A stretch of DNA of 64,000 nt, taken from Rhizobium sp. BK602 (GTDB lineage: Bacteria > Pseudomonadota > Alphaproteobacteria > Rhizobiales > Rhizobiaceae). The DNA lies in NCBI RefSeq assembly GCF_014195095.1, contig NZ_JACIBC010000004.1, positions 186,001-250,000 of the forward strand, in the 5' to 3' direction. Of this stretch, positions 41,876-50,666 are shown one piece after another. The notes beneath the pieces were generated by a model, which was not told the origin of the DNA, searched no databases, and saw only the letters and a program-made list of their open reading frames with translations. Positions within the stretch are counted from its first letter, which is position 1, and each line of letters begins with the position of its first letter. The position numbers and the translations under genes were made by a program.

Positions 41876-43597
41876 ATGTTACGTCGCTTCTTCTCCTATT
41901 ACGCGCGTTATAAGACGCTGTTTTTCCTCGACTTCGGCTGCGCGGTCTTCGCCGGCCTGCTGGAGCTGGGCTTTCCGCTGGCGGTCAAGCTCTTCGTCGA
42001 TCAATTGCTGCCGAGCCGCGACTGGGGGCTGATCGCCGCCACCGCCGCGCTGTTGCTTGCGGTCTACGCGCTGACGACCGGCCTGACGGCGATCGTCAAC
42101 TATTGGGGTCATGCGCTCGGCATCTCCATCGAAACCGACATGCGGCGCCAGGCTTTCGAGCACATTCAGAAACTCTCCTTCCGCTATTTCGACAATAACA
42201 GGACGGGGCATCTGATCACCCATGTCACCAAGGACCTCGAGGAGGTGGGCGAGATCGCCCATCACGGCCCCGAGGACCTGTTCATCGCCATCATGACCTT
42301 CATCGGCGCCTTCCTGCTGATGTTTTCGGTGCATTGGAAACTGGCGCTGCTGACGACGACCATCGTGCCCTTCATGACCTGGCTGGTCAGCCGCTATGGC
42401 GCGAGAATGACCCTGAATTCGCGCAGCCTGTTTCGTAAGGTCGGCGATTTCAACACGCGCATGCAGGAAACCGTCGGCGGTATCCGCGTGGTCAAGGCTT
42501 TCGCCAACGAAGGATACGAAAGCCAGCTCTTCGCCAACCACAACGAGGACTACAAGGCCACCAAGCTCGACGGTTACGCCTACATGACCGCGAGCATAGC
42601 CTTGAGCTATTTCAGCACGCGCCTGGTGCAGCTCCTCGTCATGATGGCTGGAACCTGGTTCGTCATATCGGGCGAATTGAGCTATGGCGGCTTCGTCAGC
42701 TTCCTGCTGCTGATCAATGTCTTCTTCCGTCCGATCGACAAGATCACGTCGGTGATCGAGACCTACCCGAAGGGCATTGCCGGCTTCAAGCGCTTCCTGT
42801 CGCTGATCGATACGGAACCCGACCTTGCCGACCGCCCGCACGCGATCGCCGTCGATCGTCTCAAGGGCGATATCGTCTATGACGACGTCAGCTTCGGCTA
42901 TTCCGATCAGGACAGGATCTTCGAAGACCTGAACCTGACGATATCCGCCGGTGAAACGGTGGCCTTTGTCGGCGCGTCGGGAACGGGCAAGACGACGATC
43001 TGCTCGTTGCTCCCGCGTTTCTACGACGTGACCGCCGGCAGCATCAGCATCGACGGCATCGACGTTCGCGACATGACACAGGCTTCGTTGCGCAGCCAGA
43101 TCGGCATCGTGCAGCAGGACGTCTTCCTGTTCGGATCGACCATTCGCGAGAACATCGCCTATGGCCGCCTCGGGGCATCCGATCAGGAGATCATGGAAGC
43201 GTTGCGGCGCGCCTCGCTCGACGAATTCGTCTCGTCCCTGCCCGATGGCCTCGATACGCCCACGGGCGAACGCGGCGTCAAACTATCCGGCGGGCAGAAG
43301 CAGCGCCTCGCCATCGCCCGCATCTTCCTCAAGAACCCGCCGATCCTCATCCTCGACGAAGCGACATCGGCGCTGGACACGGCGACGGAATACGCCATCC
43401 AGCAAGCGTTGGCCGATCTGTCGAAGGGGCGCACGACCCTGGTGGTGGCGCACCGGCTGACCACCATCCGCAACGCCGACCGCATCATCGTCATGGGCAC
43501 GAACGGCATTGTCGAGCAAGGCACCCATGCCGAACTGCTGGCGCGCGGCGGCGCCTATGCCCGGCTTCACAATGCCCAGTTCAGCGCCTTCGCATGA
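41876..43597 (+). CDS. ABC exporter, fused membrane and ATPase domains (MsbA/LmrA-like half transporter)
   Basis: 573 aa. Six membrane segments lie in residues ~1-310 (ABC_membrane domain, with QKLSFRYFDNNRTGHLITHVTKDLEEV as coupling helices). The ATPase is at ~330-570, with Walker A GASGTGKTT, signature LSGGQKQR, Walker B ILILDEATSALD and H-loop VAHRLTTI, all intact. It works as a homodimer exporting lipids or hydrophobic compounds. It is a single gene with nothing in the neighbourhood that would name a substrate. It differs from the type I exporter at 15073-16821, which is of the PrtD branch. Confidence 0.92.
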   Translation: MLRRFFSYYARYKTLFFLDFGCAVFAGLLELGFPLAVKLFVDQLLPSRDWGLIAATAALLLAVYALTTGLTAIVNYWGHALGISIETDMRRQAFEHIQKLSFRYFDNNRTGHLITHVTKDLEEVGEIAHHGPEDLFIAIMTFIGAFLLMFSVHWKLALLTTTIVPFMTWLVSRYGARMTLNSRSLFRKVGDFNTRMQETVGGIRVVKAFANEGYESQLFANHNEDYKATKLDGYAYMTASIALSYFSTRLVQLLVMMAGTWFVISGELSYGGFVSFLLLINVFFRPIDKITSVIETYPKGIAGFKRFLSLIDTEPDLADRPHAIAVDRLKGDIVYDDVSFGYSDQDRIFEDLNLTISAGETVAFVGASGTGKTTICSLLPRFYDVTAGSISIDGIDVRDMTQASLRSQIGIVQQDVFLFGSTIRENIAYGRLGASDQEIMEALRRASLDEFVSSLPDGLDTPTGERGVKLSGGQKQRLAIARIFLKNPPILILDEATSALDTATEYAIQQALADLSKGRTTLVVAHRLTTIRNADRIIVMGTNGIVEQGTHAELLARGGAYARLHNAQFSAFA

Positions 43598-43729
43598 AGC
43601 GGTGACGAGGAAGACGCTGGGGGAATGACGGATACCCGGATGTCTGCCGGCGCGGTTGCCGGAAGCGCATCTGGTGCCGATTTCCCGTGGCATCTCAAGC
43701 ATCGTCGTTACGGCAAGGGGAGAAGGGGA

Positions 43730-44113
43730 ATGAAGAGAGTTGCATCCTGTTCCTGCGGCGCGCTGTCGATCACCGCGCAGGGAGAGCCCGTGAAAATCGC
43801 CGTATGCCATTGCCTGTCGTGTCAGCGCAGGACCGGCTCCAGCTTTGGCGTCGCGGTGTTCTATCCCATCGACAGGGTCGAGCATTCCGGCAGATCGAGC
43901 CTCTACGAGCGGCTTGGCGACAGCGGCAAGCCGCTGACCTTCCATTTCTGCCCGAACTGCGGCTCCACCGTTTTCTGGTTCCCTGCCTTCCGTCCCGGCC
44001 TTGTCGCGATCGCACTCGGAACCTTCGAGGACAAGCAGGGGCTGGCGCCCTCCCTCAGCGTCTACGAGGATCACCGCAGCCCCTGGGTCGCCGTCGAGAT
44101 CGAGCGGGATTGA
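43730..44113 (+). CDS. GFA-family zinc protein (glutathione-dependent formaldehyde-activating enzyme-like)
   Basis: 127 aa from MKRVASCSCGALSITAQGE; AAGGGG precedes the ATG. The family zinc ligands are present: C7/C9, C26/C28/C31 (CHCLSCQ) and C74/C77 (CPNCG). The fold is the Mss4-like tent. GFA enzymes include S-hydroxymethylglutathione synthase, but most short members have no known reaction. It is a single gene, convergent with the sulfonate-type ABC operon, 14 bp away. Confidence 0.9.
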   Translation: MKRVASCSCGALSITAQGEPVKIAVCHCLSCQRRTGSSFGVAVFYPIDRVEHSGRSSLYERLGDSGKPLTFHFCPNCGSTVFWFPAFRPGLVAIALGTFEDKQGLAPSLSVYEDHRSPWVAVEIERD

Positions 44114-44127
44114 GCCCGGCCGCCAGA

Positions 44128-44865
44128 TCAGGACGGCTGCAATGATCGATTGAGCGACGCTAGCAATTGCCGTTTGGCGGCCTCGAAGGACGCGGCCGCC
44201 CGGTCGCGCTTCCTCGGCAGGTCGATCCTGATCTCATCGAGGATGCGGCCCGGCCATGGCCGCATGACGATGATCCGGTCCGCAAGCACGAGCGCCTCGT
44301 CGATATCATGCGTCACCAGCACCAGCGTCGGGCGGGTCTCCGACCAGATGTCGAGCAGGTGATCCTGCAGATCGGCGCGCGTGAAGGCATCCAGCGCCGA
44401 AAAAGGTTCGTCGAGAAGCAGCACCTCCGGCCGGGTGACCAGCGCGCGGGCAATCGCCACCCGCTGGGCCTGACCGCCCGACAGCTCCTTCGGCCAGCGT
44501 CCGCCGAATTGTTCAAGACCGACCTTTTGCAGCGCGGCCTCCACCCGCCGCCGGCGGTCGTCACCGTCGAGTTCGGCAAGGCCGAAACCGACATTGTTGG
44601 CAACGCTCAACCAGGGAAGCAGGCGCGGCTCCTGAAAGATCAGATTGATCAACGGATGCGGCTTGGTGACCCGTTCTCCGTCGAGTTCGACCGTTCCGTG
44701 GCTGGGACTTTCCAAACCGCTGATCAGCCGCAGCAGCGTGCTCTTGCCGCAGCCGGAGCCGCCGATCACGGCGACGATCTCGCCCGGAGCGAGGCTAAGT
44801 GAAAAGCCCTCCAGCGCGCGTACGCCGTTCGCATAGGTCTTTGCCAGGTTTCGCAGCGTCAGCAT
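44128..44865 (-). CDS. ABC transporter ATP-binding protein, SsuB/TauB-like
   Basis: 245 aa with Walker A GGSGCGKST, signature LSGGQAQR, Walker B VLLLDEPFSALD and H-loop VTHDIDEAL. INLIFQEPRLLPWLSVANNVGFGL is the signature of the nitrate/sulfonate/taurine ATPase branch. It follows the permease gene by 4 bp and closes a three-gene leftward operon. The group imports sulfonates, nitrate/cyanate or thiamine-precursor-like compounds. Confidence 0.92.
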   Translation of the reverse strand: MLTLRNLAKTYANGVRALEGFSLSLAPGEIVAVIGGSGCGKSTLLRLISGLESPSHGTVELDGERVTKPHPLINLIFQEPRLLPWLSVANNVGFGLAELDGDDRRRRVEAALQKVGLEQFGGRWPKELSGGQAQRVAIARALVTRPEVLLLDEPFSALDAFTRADLQDHLLDIWSETRPTLVLVTHDIDEALVLADRIIVMRPWPGRILDEIRIDLPRKRDRAAASFEAAKRQLLASLNRSLQPS

Positions 44866-44869
44866 CGGC

Positions 44870-45712
44870 TCATCCCTCGCGCCTGTAACTGTCCTGCCAG
44901 GTCAGAAACGGTGTCGTTGCCGCCAGCAGCAGGCTGTCCGTCAACTTGCCGATGACGGCGAAGGTGATGATGGCGGCCATGATCTGGTCCGGCTTGCCCA
45001 ATTGCTGGCCGTCGACGAGAAGATAGCCGAGCCCCTCCGAAGCGCCCATGAACTCCGCCGCCACGACGAACATCCAGCCGAGGCCGAGACCGGACCGCAA
45101 CGCCGTCACATAGGCCGGAAAGACCGCGGGCAGCATGACCCGCCGCACCAGCGCGAAGCCGGACAGGCGAAAGATGCGCCCGACCTCGACGATCTTGCGA
45201 TCGACCGACAGGATGGCGCCCGACACGCCGAGATAGACCGGAAAGAAGACGCCGACCGCGATCAATGCCACTTTCGACGCCTCGAAAATCCCGAACCAGA
45301 GAATGAACAGCGGCACCCAGGCGATCGATGGGATAGAGCGCAGCGCCTGCAGCGACGGATCGATCAGGCGGCGTGCCAGCCCGAAATAGCCGGTCACGGC
45401 CCCGGCAATGGTCGCGGTTGCGGCGCCGATGACGAAACCGAGGAAGACCCGGATGCTAGTGATCACGATATGATTGGGCAATTCGCCGGATTTCCAGAGC
45501 GCCCACAGGGTCGCGGCGACCCTGGATGGCGGCGGCATGAGGCGGCCGGAAAACCAGCCGGCCGCAACGGCGATCTCCCAAAATACAAGGCCCAACGCCG
45601 GCAGCAGGATAGCCACCGCCATCCTGGCGCCCAACCCATAAAAGGTCGACGCCGCGACCGGGCGCGGCGTTTCCGTTTCCGTCTTGATGCCAGTCTCGGC
45701 CAAGTCCGTCAT
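44870..45712 (-). CDS. ABC transporter permease, SsuC/TauC-like
   Basis: 280 aa with six membrane segments and the EAA-like loop EVGRIFRLSGFALVRRVMLPAVFPAYVTALRSGLGLGWMFVVAAEFMGASEGLGYLL, diagnostic for the sulfonate/nitrate/taurine permeases. It lies between the binding-protein gene (19 bp upstream) and the ATPase gene (4 bp downstream). A homodimer is expected. Confidence 0.92.
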   Translation of the reverse strand: MTDLAETGIKTETETPRPVAASTFYGLGARMAVAILLPALGLVFWEIAVAAGWFSGRLMPPPSRVAATLWALWKSGELPNHIVITSIRVFLGFVIGAATATIAGAVTGYFGLARRLIDPSLQALRSIPSIAWVPLFILWFGIFEASKVALIAVGVFFPVYLGVSGAILSVDRKIVEVGRIFRLSGFALVRRVMLPAVFPAYVTALRSGLGLGWMFVVAAEFMGASEGLGYLLVDGQQLGKPDQIMAAIITFAVIGKLTDSLLLAATTPFLTWQDSYRREG

Positions 45713-45731
45713 GGCGATGACAAGCGCTCTC

Positions 45732-46700
45732 TTACTGCGTTTTGCCGACCGCGAAACGATCGTCGATCAGCTCGTTGGTGACCTTCTGGATATCGACGTC
45801 GGCGGGCAGGACACCGGCGCTCTGCAGCGCGAGGCCTGCTTTCGAAATCGTGTCGCGCTGCTGGTCGCCGATGGTGGATTGCGAGATATCGGTGCGCTCG
45901 AGCTGCTTGGCGATGACCGCGCCCGGCAGCTTCGCCGCTTCCACCAGCGCCGCCTTTAGTGCCTCGGGATTGGCGATCGCATCGGCACGTGCCTGCTCGT
46001 AGGCGGCGATGACCCGCTTGACGATATCGGGATGCTGGGCGGCAAATGTCTCGGTGGTGTTGAGCACGCCCCATGTGTTGTTCTCCGGCTTGCGATAGAA
46101 GAGCTTCGCCTTGTCTTCCACCTCGGCCGCCGCCATCAGCGGATCGAGACCGGCCCAGGCGTCGACATCGCCGCGCAGAAGCGCCAGCTTGCCGTCGGCA
46201 TGCTGCAGGAGAACCAGTTTCACATCCGACTGTTTCAGCCCGGCATCGGCCAGGGCGCGGACGAGGAAGATATGCGGATCGGTGCCGCGGGTGACCGCGA
46301 TCGTCTTGCCCTTCAGGTCCTGGACGGTGGAAATTGGGCTGTCGGCGCGGGTGACGAGCGCCGTCCATTCCGGGCGCGAGTAAACATAGATCGACTTGAC
46401 CGGATTGCCGTTGACCCGCGCGATCAGCGCCGCCGCGCCCGCCGTCGAGCCGAAATCGATCGAGCCGGCGCTCAGGAATTCCAGCGCCTTGTTCGAGCCG
46501 GCGGACTGCACCCAGCGGATGCTGATCTTGTCCTTGGCGAATTCCTTTTCCAGCAGGCCTTCCTTCTTCAGAAGAAGGCCGACCGGATTATAAGTCGCCC
46601 AATCGATCCGGATCTCCGAAAGATCGGCGGCGTGAGCCGATGCAAGTCCCAACCCCAAGACAACGGCGACACCCACCATCGCCGAACGAAACAAACCCAT
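45732..46700 (-). CDS. ABC transporter substrate-binding protein, SsuA-like
   Basis: 322 aa from MGLFRSAMVGVAVVLGLGLASAHAADL, giving a clean signal peptide; the frame upstream would put this in mid-protein. The mature protein shows IRIDWATYNPVGLLLKKEGLLEKEFAKDKISIRWVQSAGSNKALEFLSAGSIDFGSTAGAAALIARVNGNPVKSIYVYSRP, typical of aliphatic sulfonate-binding proteins (SsuA/NMT1 group). Import of sulfonates as a sulfur source is the best guess. No monooxygenase SsuD is in the window, so the degradation step must be elsewhere. Confidence 0.9.
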   Translation of the reverse strand: MGLFRSAMVGVAVVLGLGLASAHAADLSEIRIDWATYNPVGLLLKKEGLLEKEFAKDKISIRWVQSAGSNKALEFLSAGSIDFGSTAGAAALIARVNGNPVKSIYVYSRPEWTALVTRADSPISTVQDLKGKTIAVTRGTDPHIFLVRALADAGLKQSDVKLVLLQHADGKLALLRGDVDAWAGLDPLMAAAEVEDKAKLFYRKPENNTWGVLNTTETFAAQHPDIVKRVIAAYEQARADAIANPEALKAALVEAAKLPGAVIAKQLERTDISQSTIGDQQRDTISKAGLALQSAGVLPADVDIQKVTNELIDDRFAVGKTQ

Positions 46701-46785
46701 ATCGATCCCCAATTCTTTGGCATTGCCAATTGACATTGGAGGCAGCCTACGGACCGGGTGGCGGCACGTGAAAGCTATAATGTCT

Positions 46786-46808
46786 ATTTCTATGGAATTT
46801 GTAGAAAT
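46786..46808. promoter_or_regulatory. Inverted repeat ATTTCTA-N9-TAGAAAT upstream of the SsuA-like gene
   Basis: A perfect 7-bp inverted repeat with a 9-bp centre lies 86 bp upstream of the leftward binding-protein start, in a short AT-rich island between two operons. Spacing and AT-rich symmetry fit a regulator dimer site, for example a LysR-type sulfur regulator; the regulator is not in the window. Confidence 0.45.
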
Positions 46809-46888
46809 ATTTTTCTCAATACCAGCGGTGACGATGCCGCCGGCGACAACCGAAATCCGACGCTCAACATGGATTGCCTGCGATCTCA

Positions 46889-46927
46889 GCCGGGAAATGC
46901 CGGGAAACGCTCCCGTCATTTCCCGGC
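46889..46927 (-). terminator. Hairpin downstream of the SulP gene
   Basis: A perfect 11-bp inverted repeat (GCCGGGAAATG / CATTTCCCGGC) with a 17-nt loop begins 36 bp past the SulP stop. The left part is also a near-perfect tandem repeat, GCCGGGAAAT then GCCGGGAAAC. Its position fits transcription termination of the leftward carbonic anhydrase-SulP operon. No T-run follows, so it may be an RNA-stabilising hairpin instead. Confidence 0.45.
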
Positions 46928-46962
46928 AAGCTACATCGGCTCGGAGAGTTACCTGACCGAGA

Positions 46963-48489
46963 TCACGCGACTTCCGCGGACAGGCGCTCGAAAATCGGCC
47001 TCAGCCGCGGATGGCGGCCGCTGGGTGGATGCTGGATCTCGACGGTACGGCCGATCTTCTTCTGCCGCTTCAGCCATTCGCGCAGCGTTTCCGCGCAGGT
47101 ATGATCGAGATAATGCAGATTCTCGCCGGCGATACGCACCTTGTGGCTGGCGGGAAGCGTCTCGAGCATGTTGAGGAGCACCGGCACATCCTTGCAGGTC
47201 GCGACCCCACCGAGCGTCAGATGCACCGTTTCGGCATCTTCCAATCGGTCGATGGCGAGCTTGCGCCGCAGATAGGGCAGGATCTCCAGGATCGACAAGG
47301 CCAGGCCGAGCGCCACGCCGACGAGCAGATCCTGTAGCACCACCATGGCAACGGTGGCCGCCCAGATCCCGACCGGAACCCAGCCGTGATGATCGAAGAG
47401 ATGGCGGACGTGATGAAGGCTGATCAGCCGCCATCCGGTCACGAGAAGGACCGCTGCGAGCGCCGTCAGCGGCACCAGGCTCAGCAATTGCGGCAGGAGC
47501 GCCACCAGCCCCAGGATCCAGACACCGTGCAGAACGGCCGATGCCCGCGTGCGCGCCCCCGCCTGGATATTGGCCGAGGAGCGCACGATGACGCCGGTGA
47601 TCGGCAGGCCACCAAGGAAGCCGCACAGGGCATTGCCGATCCCTTGCGCGAACAGTTCCTTGTTGAAGCGCGTCCTGACGCCGTCATGCATGCGATCCAC
47701 CGCAGCCGACGACAGCAGCGTCTCGGCACTGGCGATGACGGCAATGACCAGGGTGGTGATGATGATGCCGGGCTGCAGCATCTGCCCGAAGCTTGCCAGC
47801 GTCGGCGACGAAATGCTGTCGATCAGCGAGGCGGGAACCTCGACCCTTGCGATCGGCAGCTGCATGGCGGCGGTCAATACCGTTCCCGTGGCAACGCCGA
47901 TGAGCGCGCCGGGCACCAGCGCCAACGATTGCGGCCGGAATTTTTCCCAGCCGATCATCGCCAGCAGGGAGATCAGGCCCACCAGCAGGGCGACCGCCTC
48001 CTTGGTCAGGCCGCTCCCCCAGATGCGCCCGAGCGTCCTCTCCATGGCGGTGACATTCTCGATGCCGCCGGCCGCCGGCTGGGCGCCCATCAGCACATGC
48101 ACCTGCCCGAGAATGATGAGGATGCCGATGCCGGCGAGCATGCCGTGAACGACGGCGGGCGAGATCGCCCGGAACCACGAGCCGATCCTCAGGAAACCCG
48201 CGAGGATCTGCAGCAGCCCGGCGACGACCAGGACCGGGCCGAGCATGACAACGCCATACTGCGCGACAAAACCGAAGACGATCACGGCAAGACCGGCGGC
48301 GGGGCCGGACACCTGCAGGGGCGAGCCGGCGAGCAGGCCGACGACGATCCCGCCGACGATGCCGGAGATCAGCCCCATGGCGACGGGCACCCCGGACGCG
48401 ACGGCGATGCCGAGGCAAAGAGGGATGGCGACAAGAAAGACGACCAGCGACGAAGCGACGTCACGCGATAGCGTGGAATTGTTGTTCAT
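46963..48489 (-). CDS. SulP-family anion transporter with STAS domain, probable bicarbonate transporter
   Basis: 508 aa. Ten to twelve membrane segments fill residues ~10-390, with the SulP features LVVFLVAIPLCLGIAVASGVPVAMGLISG, PAVVHGMLAGIGILIILGQ and FNKELFAQGIGNALCGFLGGLPITGVIVRSSANIQAGARTRASAVLHG. A C-terminal STAS domain (~405-490, TVHLTLGGVATCKDVPVLLNMLETLP) follows. It is encoded 4 bp downstream of a beta carbonic anhydrase. SulP-carbonic anhydrase gene pairs are known from BicA-like bicarbonate uptake, so HCO3- is the likely substrate; sulfate remains possible. Confidence 0.9.
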   Translation of the reverse strand: MNNNSTLSRDVASSLVVFLVAIPLCLGIAVASGVPVAMGLISGIVGGIVVGLLAGSPLQVSGPAAGLAVIVFGFVAQYGVVMLGPVLVVAGLLQILAGFLRIGSWFRAISPAVVHGMLAGIGILIILGQVHVLMGAQPAAGGIENVTAMERTLGRIWGSGLTKEAVALLVGLISLLAMIGWEKFRPQSLALVPGALIGVATGTVLTAAMQLPIARVEVPASLIDSISSPTLASFGQMLQPGIIITTLVIAVIASAETLLSSAAVDRMHDGVRTRFNKELFAQGIGNALCGFLGGLPITGVIVRSSANIQAGARTRASAVLHGVWILGLVALLPQLLSLVPLTALAAVLLVTGWRLISLHHVRHLFDHHGWVPVGIWAATVAMVVLQDLLVGVALGLALSILEILPYLRRKLAIDRLEDAETVHLTLGGVATCKDVPVLLNMLETLPASHKVRIAGENLHYLDHTCAETLREWLKRQKKIGRTVEIQHPPSGRHPRLRPIFERLSAEVA

Positions 48490-48493
48490 GGCG

Positions 48494-49198
48494 CTACTCC
48501 CCCGCGATGGCGGCGGCCGCCTGCGGCACGACCTGCCGATGACCGCGACCGGTCACCGCAACCGGCAAGGGCCTGTCCTCGTCTATCTGGGTAAAACTCG
48601 CGGCAACGCCGTCATAGACCTGCACCTCCCCGGTTTCGATATCGAAGAACCAGCCGTGCAAGGTCACATCGTTGGTCGCAAGCTTGGCCGCGACGGACGG
48701 ATGGGTGCGTAGATGGTCGAGCTGGACGACGACGTTTTCCATGGCCACGGCCCGTATCTTCTGGCGCTCGGGCAAATCGCCCGGATAGGCCTCGCAGACG
48801 ATCGAATGGGCGGCATAGCTGTGCTTCAGCCAGGCGGCGACGTTCGGCATCGGCTTCAGCAATTCCGGGCAGCAAAGCCCCTTCATGGCGCCGCAATCGG
48901 AATGGCCGCAGACGATGATGTCGCGAACCCCGAGTGCCACGACGGCATATTCGATAGCCGAGGAGACGCCGCCATTGGCGGTGGAAAAGGGCGGGACGAT
49001 GTTGCCGGCGTTGCGGCATACGAACAATTCGCCCGGTCCGGACTGGGTGATCGTCTCCGGCATGACCCGGCTGTCGGCGCAGGAAATCATCAACGCCTGC
49101 GGCTGCTGCCCCTCCTGTGCCAGCCGGCGATAGAGAGCGGAATGGTTCGGAAAGACAGCGCCACGAAAACTCGAAATACGCTTCAGCAAATCATTCAT
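48494..49198 (-). CDS. Beta-class carbonic anhydrase
   Basis: 234 aa from MNDLLKRISSFRGAVFPNHSALYRRLAQ; AAGGACC precedes the ATG. The zinc site is complete: C40-A-D42-S-R44, then H99 and C102 in CGHSDCGAMKG. It interconverts CO2 and bicarbonate. The following SulP gene starts 4 bp after its stop, so both are made from one transcript and probably work together in bicarbonate handling or pH control. Confidence 0.95.
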   Translation of the reverse strand: MNDLLKRISSFRGAVFPNHSALYRRLAQEGQQPQALMISCADSRVMPETITQSGPGELFVCRNAGNIVPPFSTANGGVSSAIEYAVVALGVRDIIVCGHSDCGAMKGLCCPELLKPMPNVAAWLKHSYAAHSIVCEAYPGDLPERQKIRAVAMENVVVQLDHLRTHPSVAAKLATNDVTLHGWFFDIETGEVQVYDGVAASFTQIDEDRPLPVAVTGRGHRQVVPQAAAAIAGE

Positions 49199-49784
49199 TG
49201 TCTGGTCCTTGTGTTGGGAGCCGGACAAAAGGCTGGGGGTGCACCCTAGCCCGGCAAATTAGCACATGCATATTTGTGCAAGTGCGAGATAGGAAAGCTT
49301 GCCGGGAAGAAAATGACTGGACCGTTCATTAGACGGCGCTAAGGAGTCAAAAGAATGTGAGCATATTGTGAGATAATTTCGCTTGATCCGCAGAACCCCG
49401 TTCTACGGCGCGGCAAATGGCGGTTGGCTGCCGGAGCAAGGGCGGTGCGATGCGGATTCTTGCCGCGATCCTGAAATTTTTCAATGATTGCAATGCGTTG
49501 ATTCAATAACAACTATACAGAGTATCAAGCAACACTTCACGCAATGGACGAATGAGCCGATCATTCCGTATCCACCTGCCCCAGGCATGGCGACGAGAAA
49601 AGCTATCCTGGCCATGTCCGTCGATCATCGCCGGGACATCGGCTTCGGGCCCGGATGCCGATGCTGCAATTGCGTTTAGGAAACTCGCCACCGAGGCTGC
49701 AACGGCTCGATCGACGTCCTTATTGGTAAGATATACCTTACTTAACGAGACAGCAGGCCGGTGGCATCGATGGTAGATGCCAAT
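49199..49784. other. Intergenic region, no gene seen
   Basis: This stretch of nearly 600 bp separates the carbonic anhydrase start from the terminator of the next leftward operon. It contains the leftward promoter of the carbonic anhydrase-SulP operon near 49250-49400 (locally AT-richer, e.g. GAGCATATTGTGAGATAATTT). Small frames exist on both strands (the longest ~97 codons, 49503-49796 minus), but none has a credible product. Confidence 0.45.
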
Positions 49785-49809
49785 CGGCCTCGGCATATCG
49801 CCGAGGCCG
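49785..49809 (-). terminator. Strong hairpin after the first racemase-family gene
   Basis: A perfect 10-bp stem (CGGCCTCGGC / GCCGAGGCCG) with a 5-nt loop lies 25 bp past the stop of the leftward racemase-family gene at 49834. It is a likely terminator of the amino-acid island transcript; it is followed by ATTGG, not a clear T-run. Confidence 0.65.
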
Positions 49810-49833
49810 CTCGAAACACATTTTGCAAGTGTC

Positions 49834-50559
49834 TCAAAGATACCGCCGGGGATTGGCGGCGCGGTAGAAGGTGTTGATGAGGGTATTGATGTCGAAGACC
49901 GGCAGGCCGGATTCTTCCGCCACGAAGGAGGTGAACGGGCACATATTCGTGCATTCGAACAGGATGGCTCCGGGATTGGGACATGTCTCCATGAACTCCC
50001 GCGTCATGGCAAGCATCTCGTCCTTCAATATGTCCGTGTCCAATTCCGTTCGTCCGCCGATATAGGTGGCCGGGAACTGCGCGTCCGGCTTCATGCCCTG
50101 GATCTGCGTCGGAATGGTTTCCATCGACCAGCCCACGCCCTGGAAATGCCTGTCATTCATGTGATGGGCGCGCTCGGTGAAGACGCCGATGATCTTGCCT
50201 GGCGGCAGCATTGCGTGGATGAGCGGAGCTTGCAGCAGGGCGGAAGTGAAGACCGGGATATCGACCGCCGCCGCGATCTGCTTCTGGAACGGCGCCAGAA
50301 AGCCGCAGCTCGTGGTGATCGCCTTCACGCCCTCGGCCTCGAGTTCCCGCGCCGCCTCGATGAAGGGAGCGATCAGCGCCGCGTCGGGGTGGTCGCCCAT
50401 GATCCTCTTTGCAAACGCGCCCTTGACGGTCTTGTATCTCACCGGAAAATCATAGGAACAGGCATTGCCGATATCGCCGGGCGGACGGGGAAAGACCGTA
50501 TCGAGCATGAGAATGCCGATGTCCTGACCGTAATTGGTGAATCCGCCTTTCATAAGCAT
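49834..50559 (-). CDS. Asp/Glu/hydantoin racemase-family protein, paralogue 1
   Basis: 241 aa from MLMKGGFTNYGQDIGILMLDTVFPRPPGDIGN; GGAGACGACC precedes the ATG. It has two catalytic-type cysteines, one in each half: TTSCGF (~residue 82) and FECTNM (~residue 210). This fits the two-base cysteine racemase/isomerase superfamily (Asp/Glu racemase, hydantoin racemase, maleate isomerase). It is a clear paralogue of the protein at 53608-54318, sharing G-I-x-M-L-D-T-x-F-x-RPPGD-x-GN. It lies 107 bp downstream of the DadA-like oxidase. Epimerisation of an amino acid or its precursor is the likely role. Confidence 0.88.
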   Translation of the reverse strand: MLMKGGFTNYGQDIGILMLDTVFPRPPGDIGNACSYDFPVRYKTVKGAFAKRIMGDHPDAALIAPFIEAARELEAEGVKAITTSCGFLAPFQKQIAAAVDIPVFTSALLQAPLIHAMLPPGKIIGVFTERAHHMNDRHFQGVGWSMETIPTQIQGMKPDAQFPATYIGGRTELDTDILKDEMLAMTREFMETCPNPGAILFECTNMCPFTSFVAEESGLPVFDINTLINTFYRAANPRRYL

Positions 50560-50666
50560 GGTCGTCTCCATTGTCCGTTGTGGTCGTTTCGCCGAGGCGG
50601 ACATTCACTCGACGAAACCGAGCAGCTGCCCCCTCCGCGCATTTGCCCGATGCCGCTCAAACCGCC

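Noticed and set aside
49503..49796. A 97-codon leftward frame in the gap before the racemase-family gene
   Set aside because: No ribosome site, no recognisable family, and it overlaps the terminator hairpin of the amino-acid operon.
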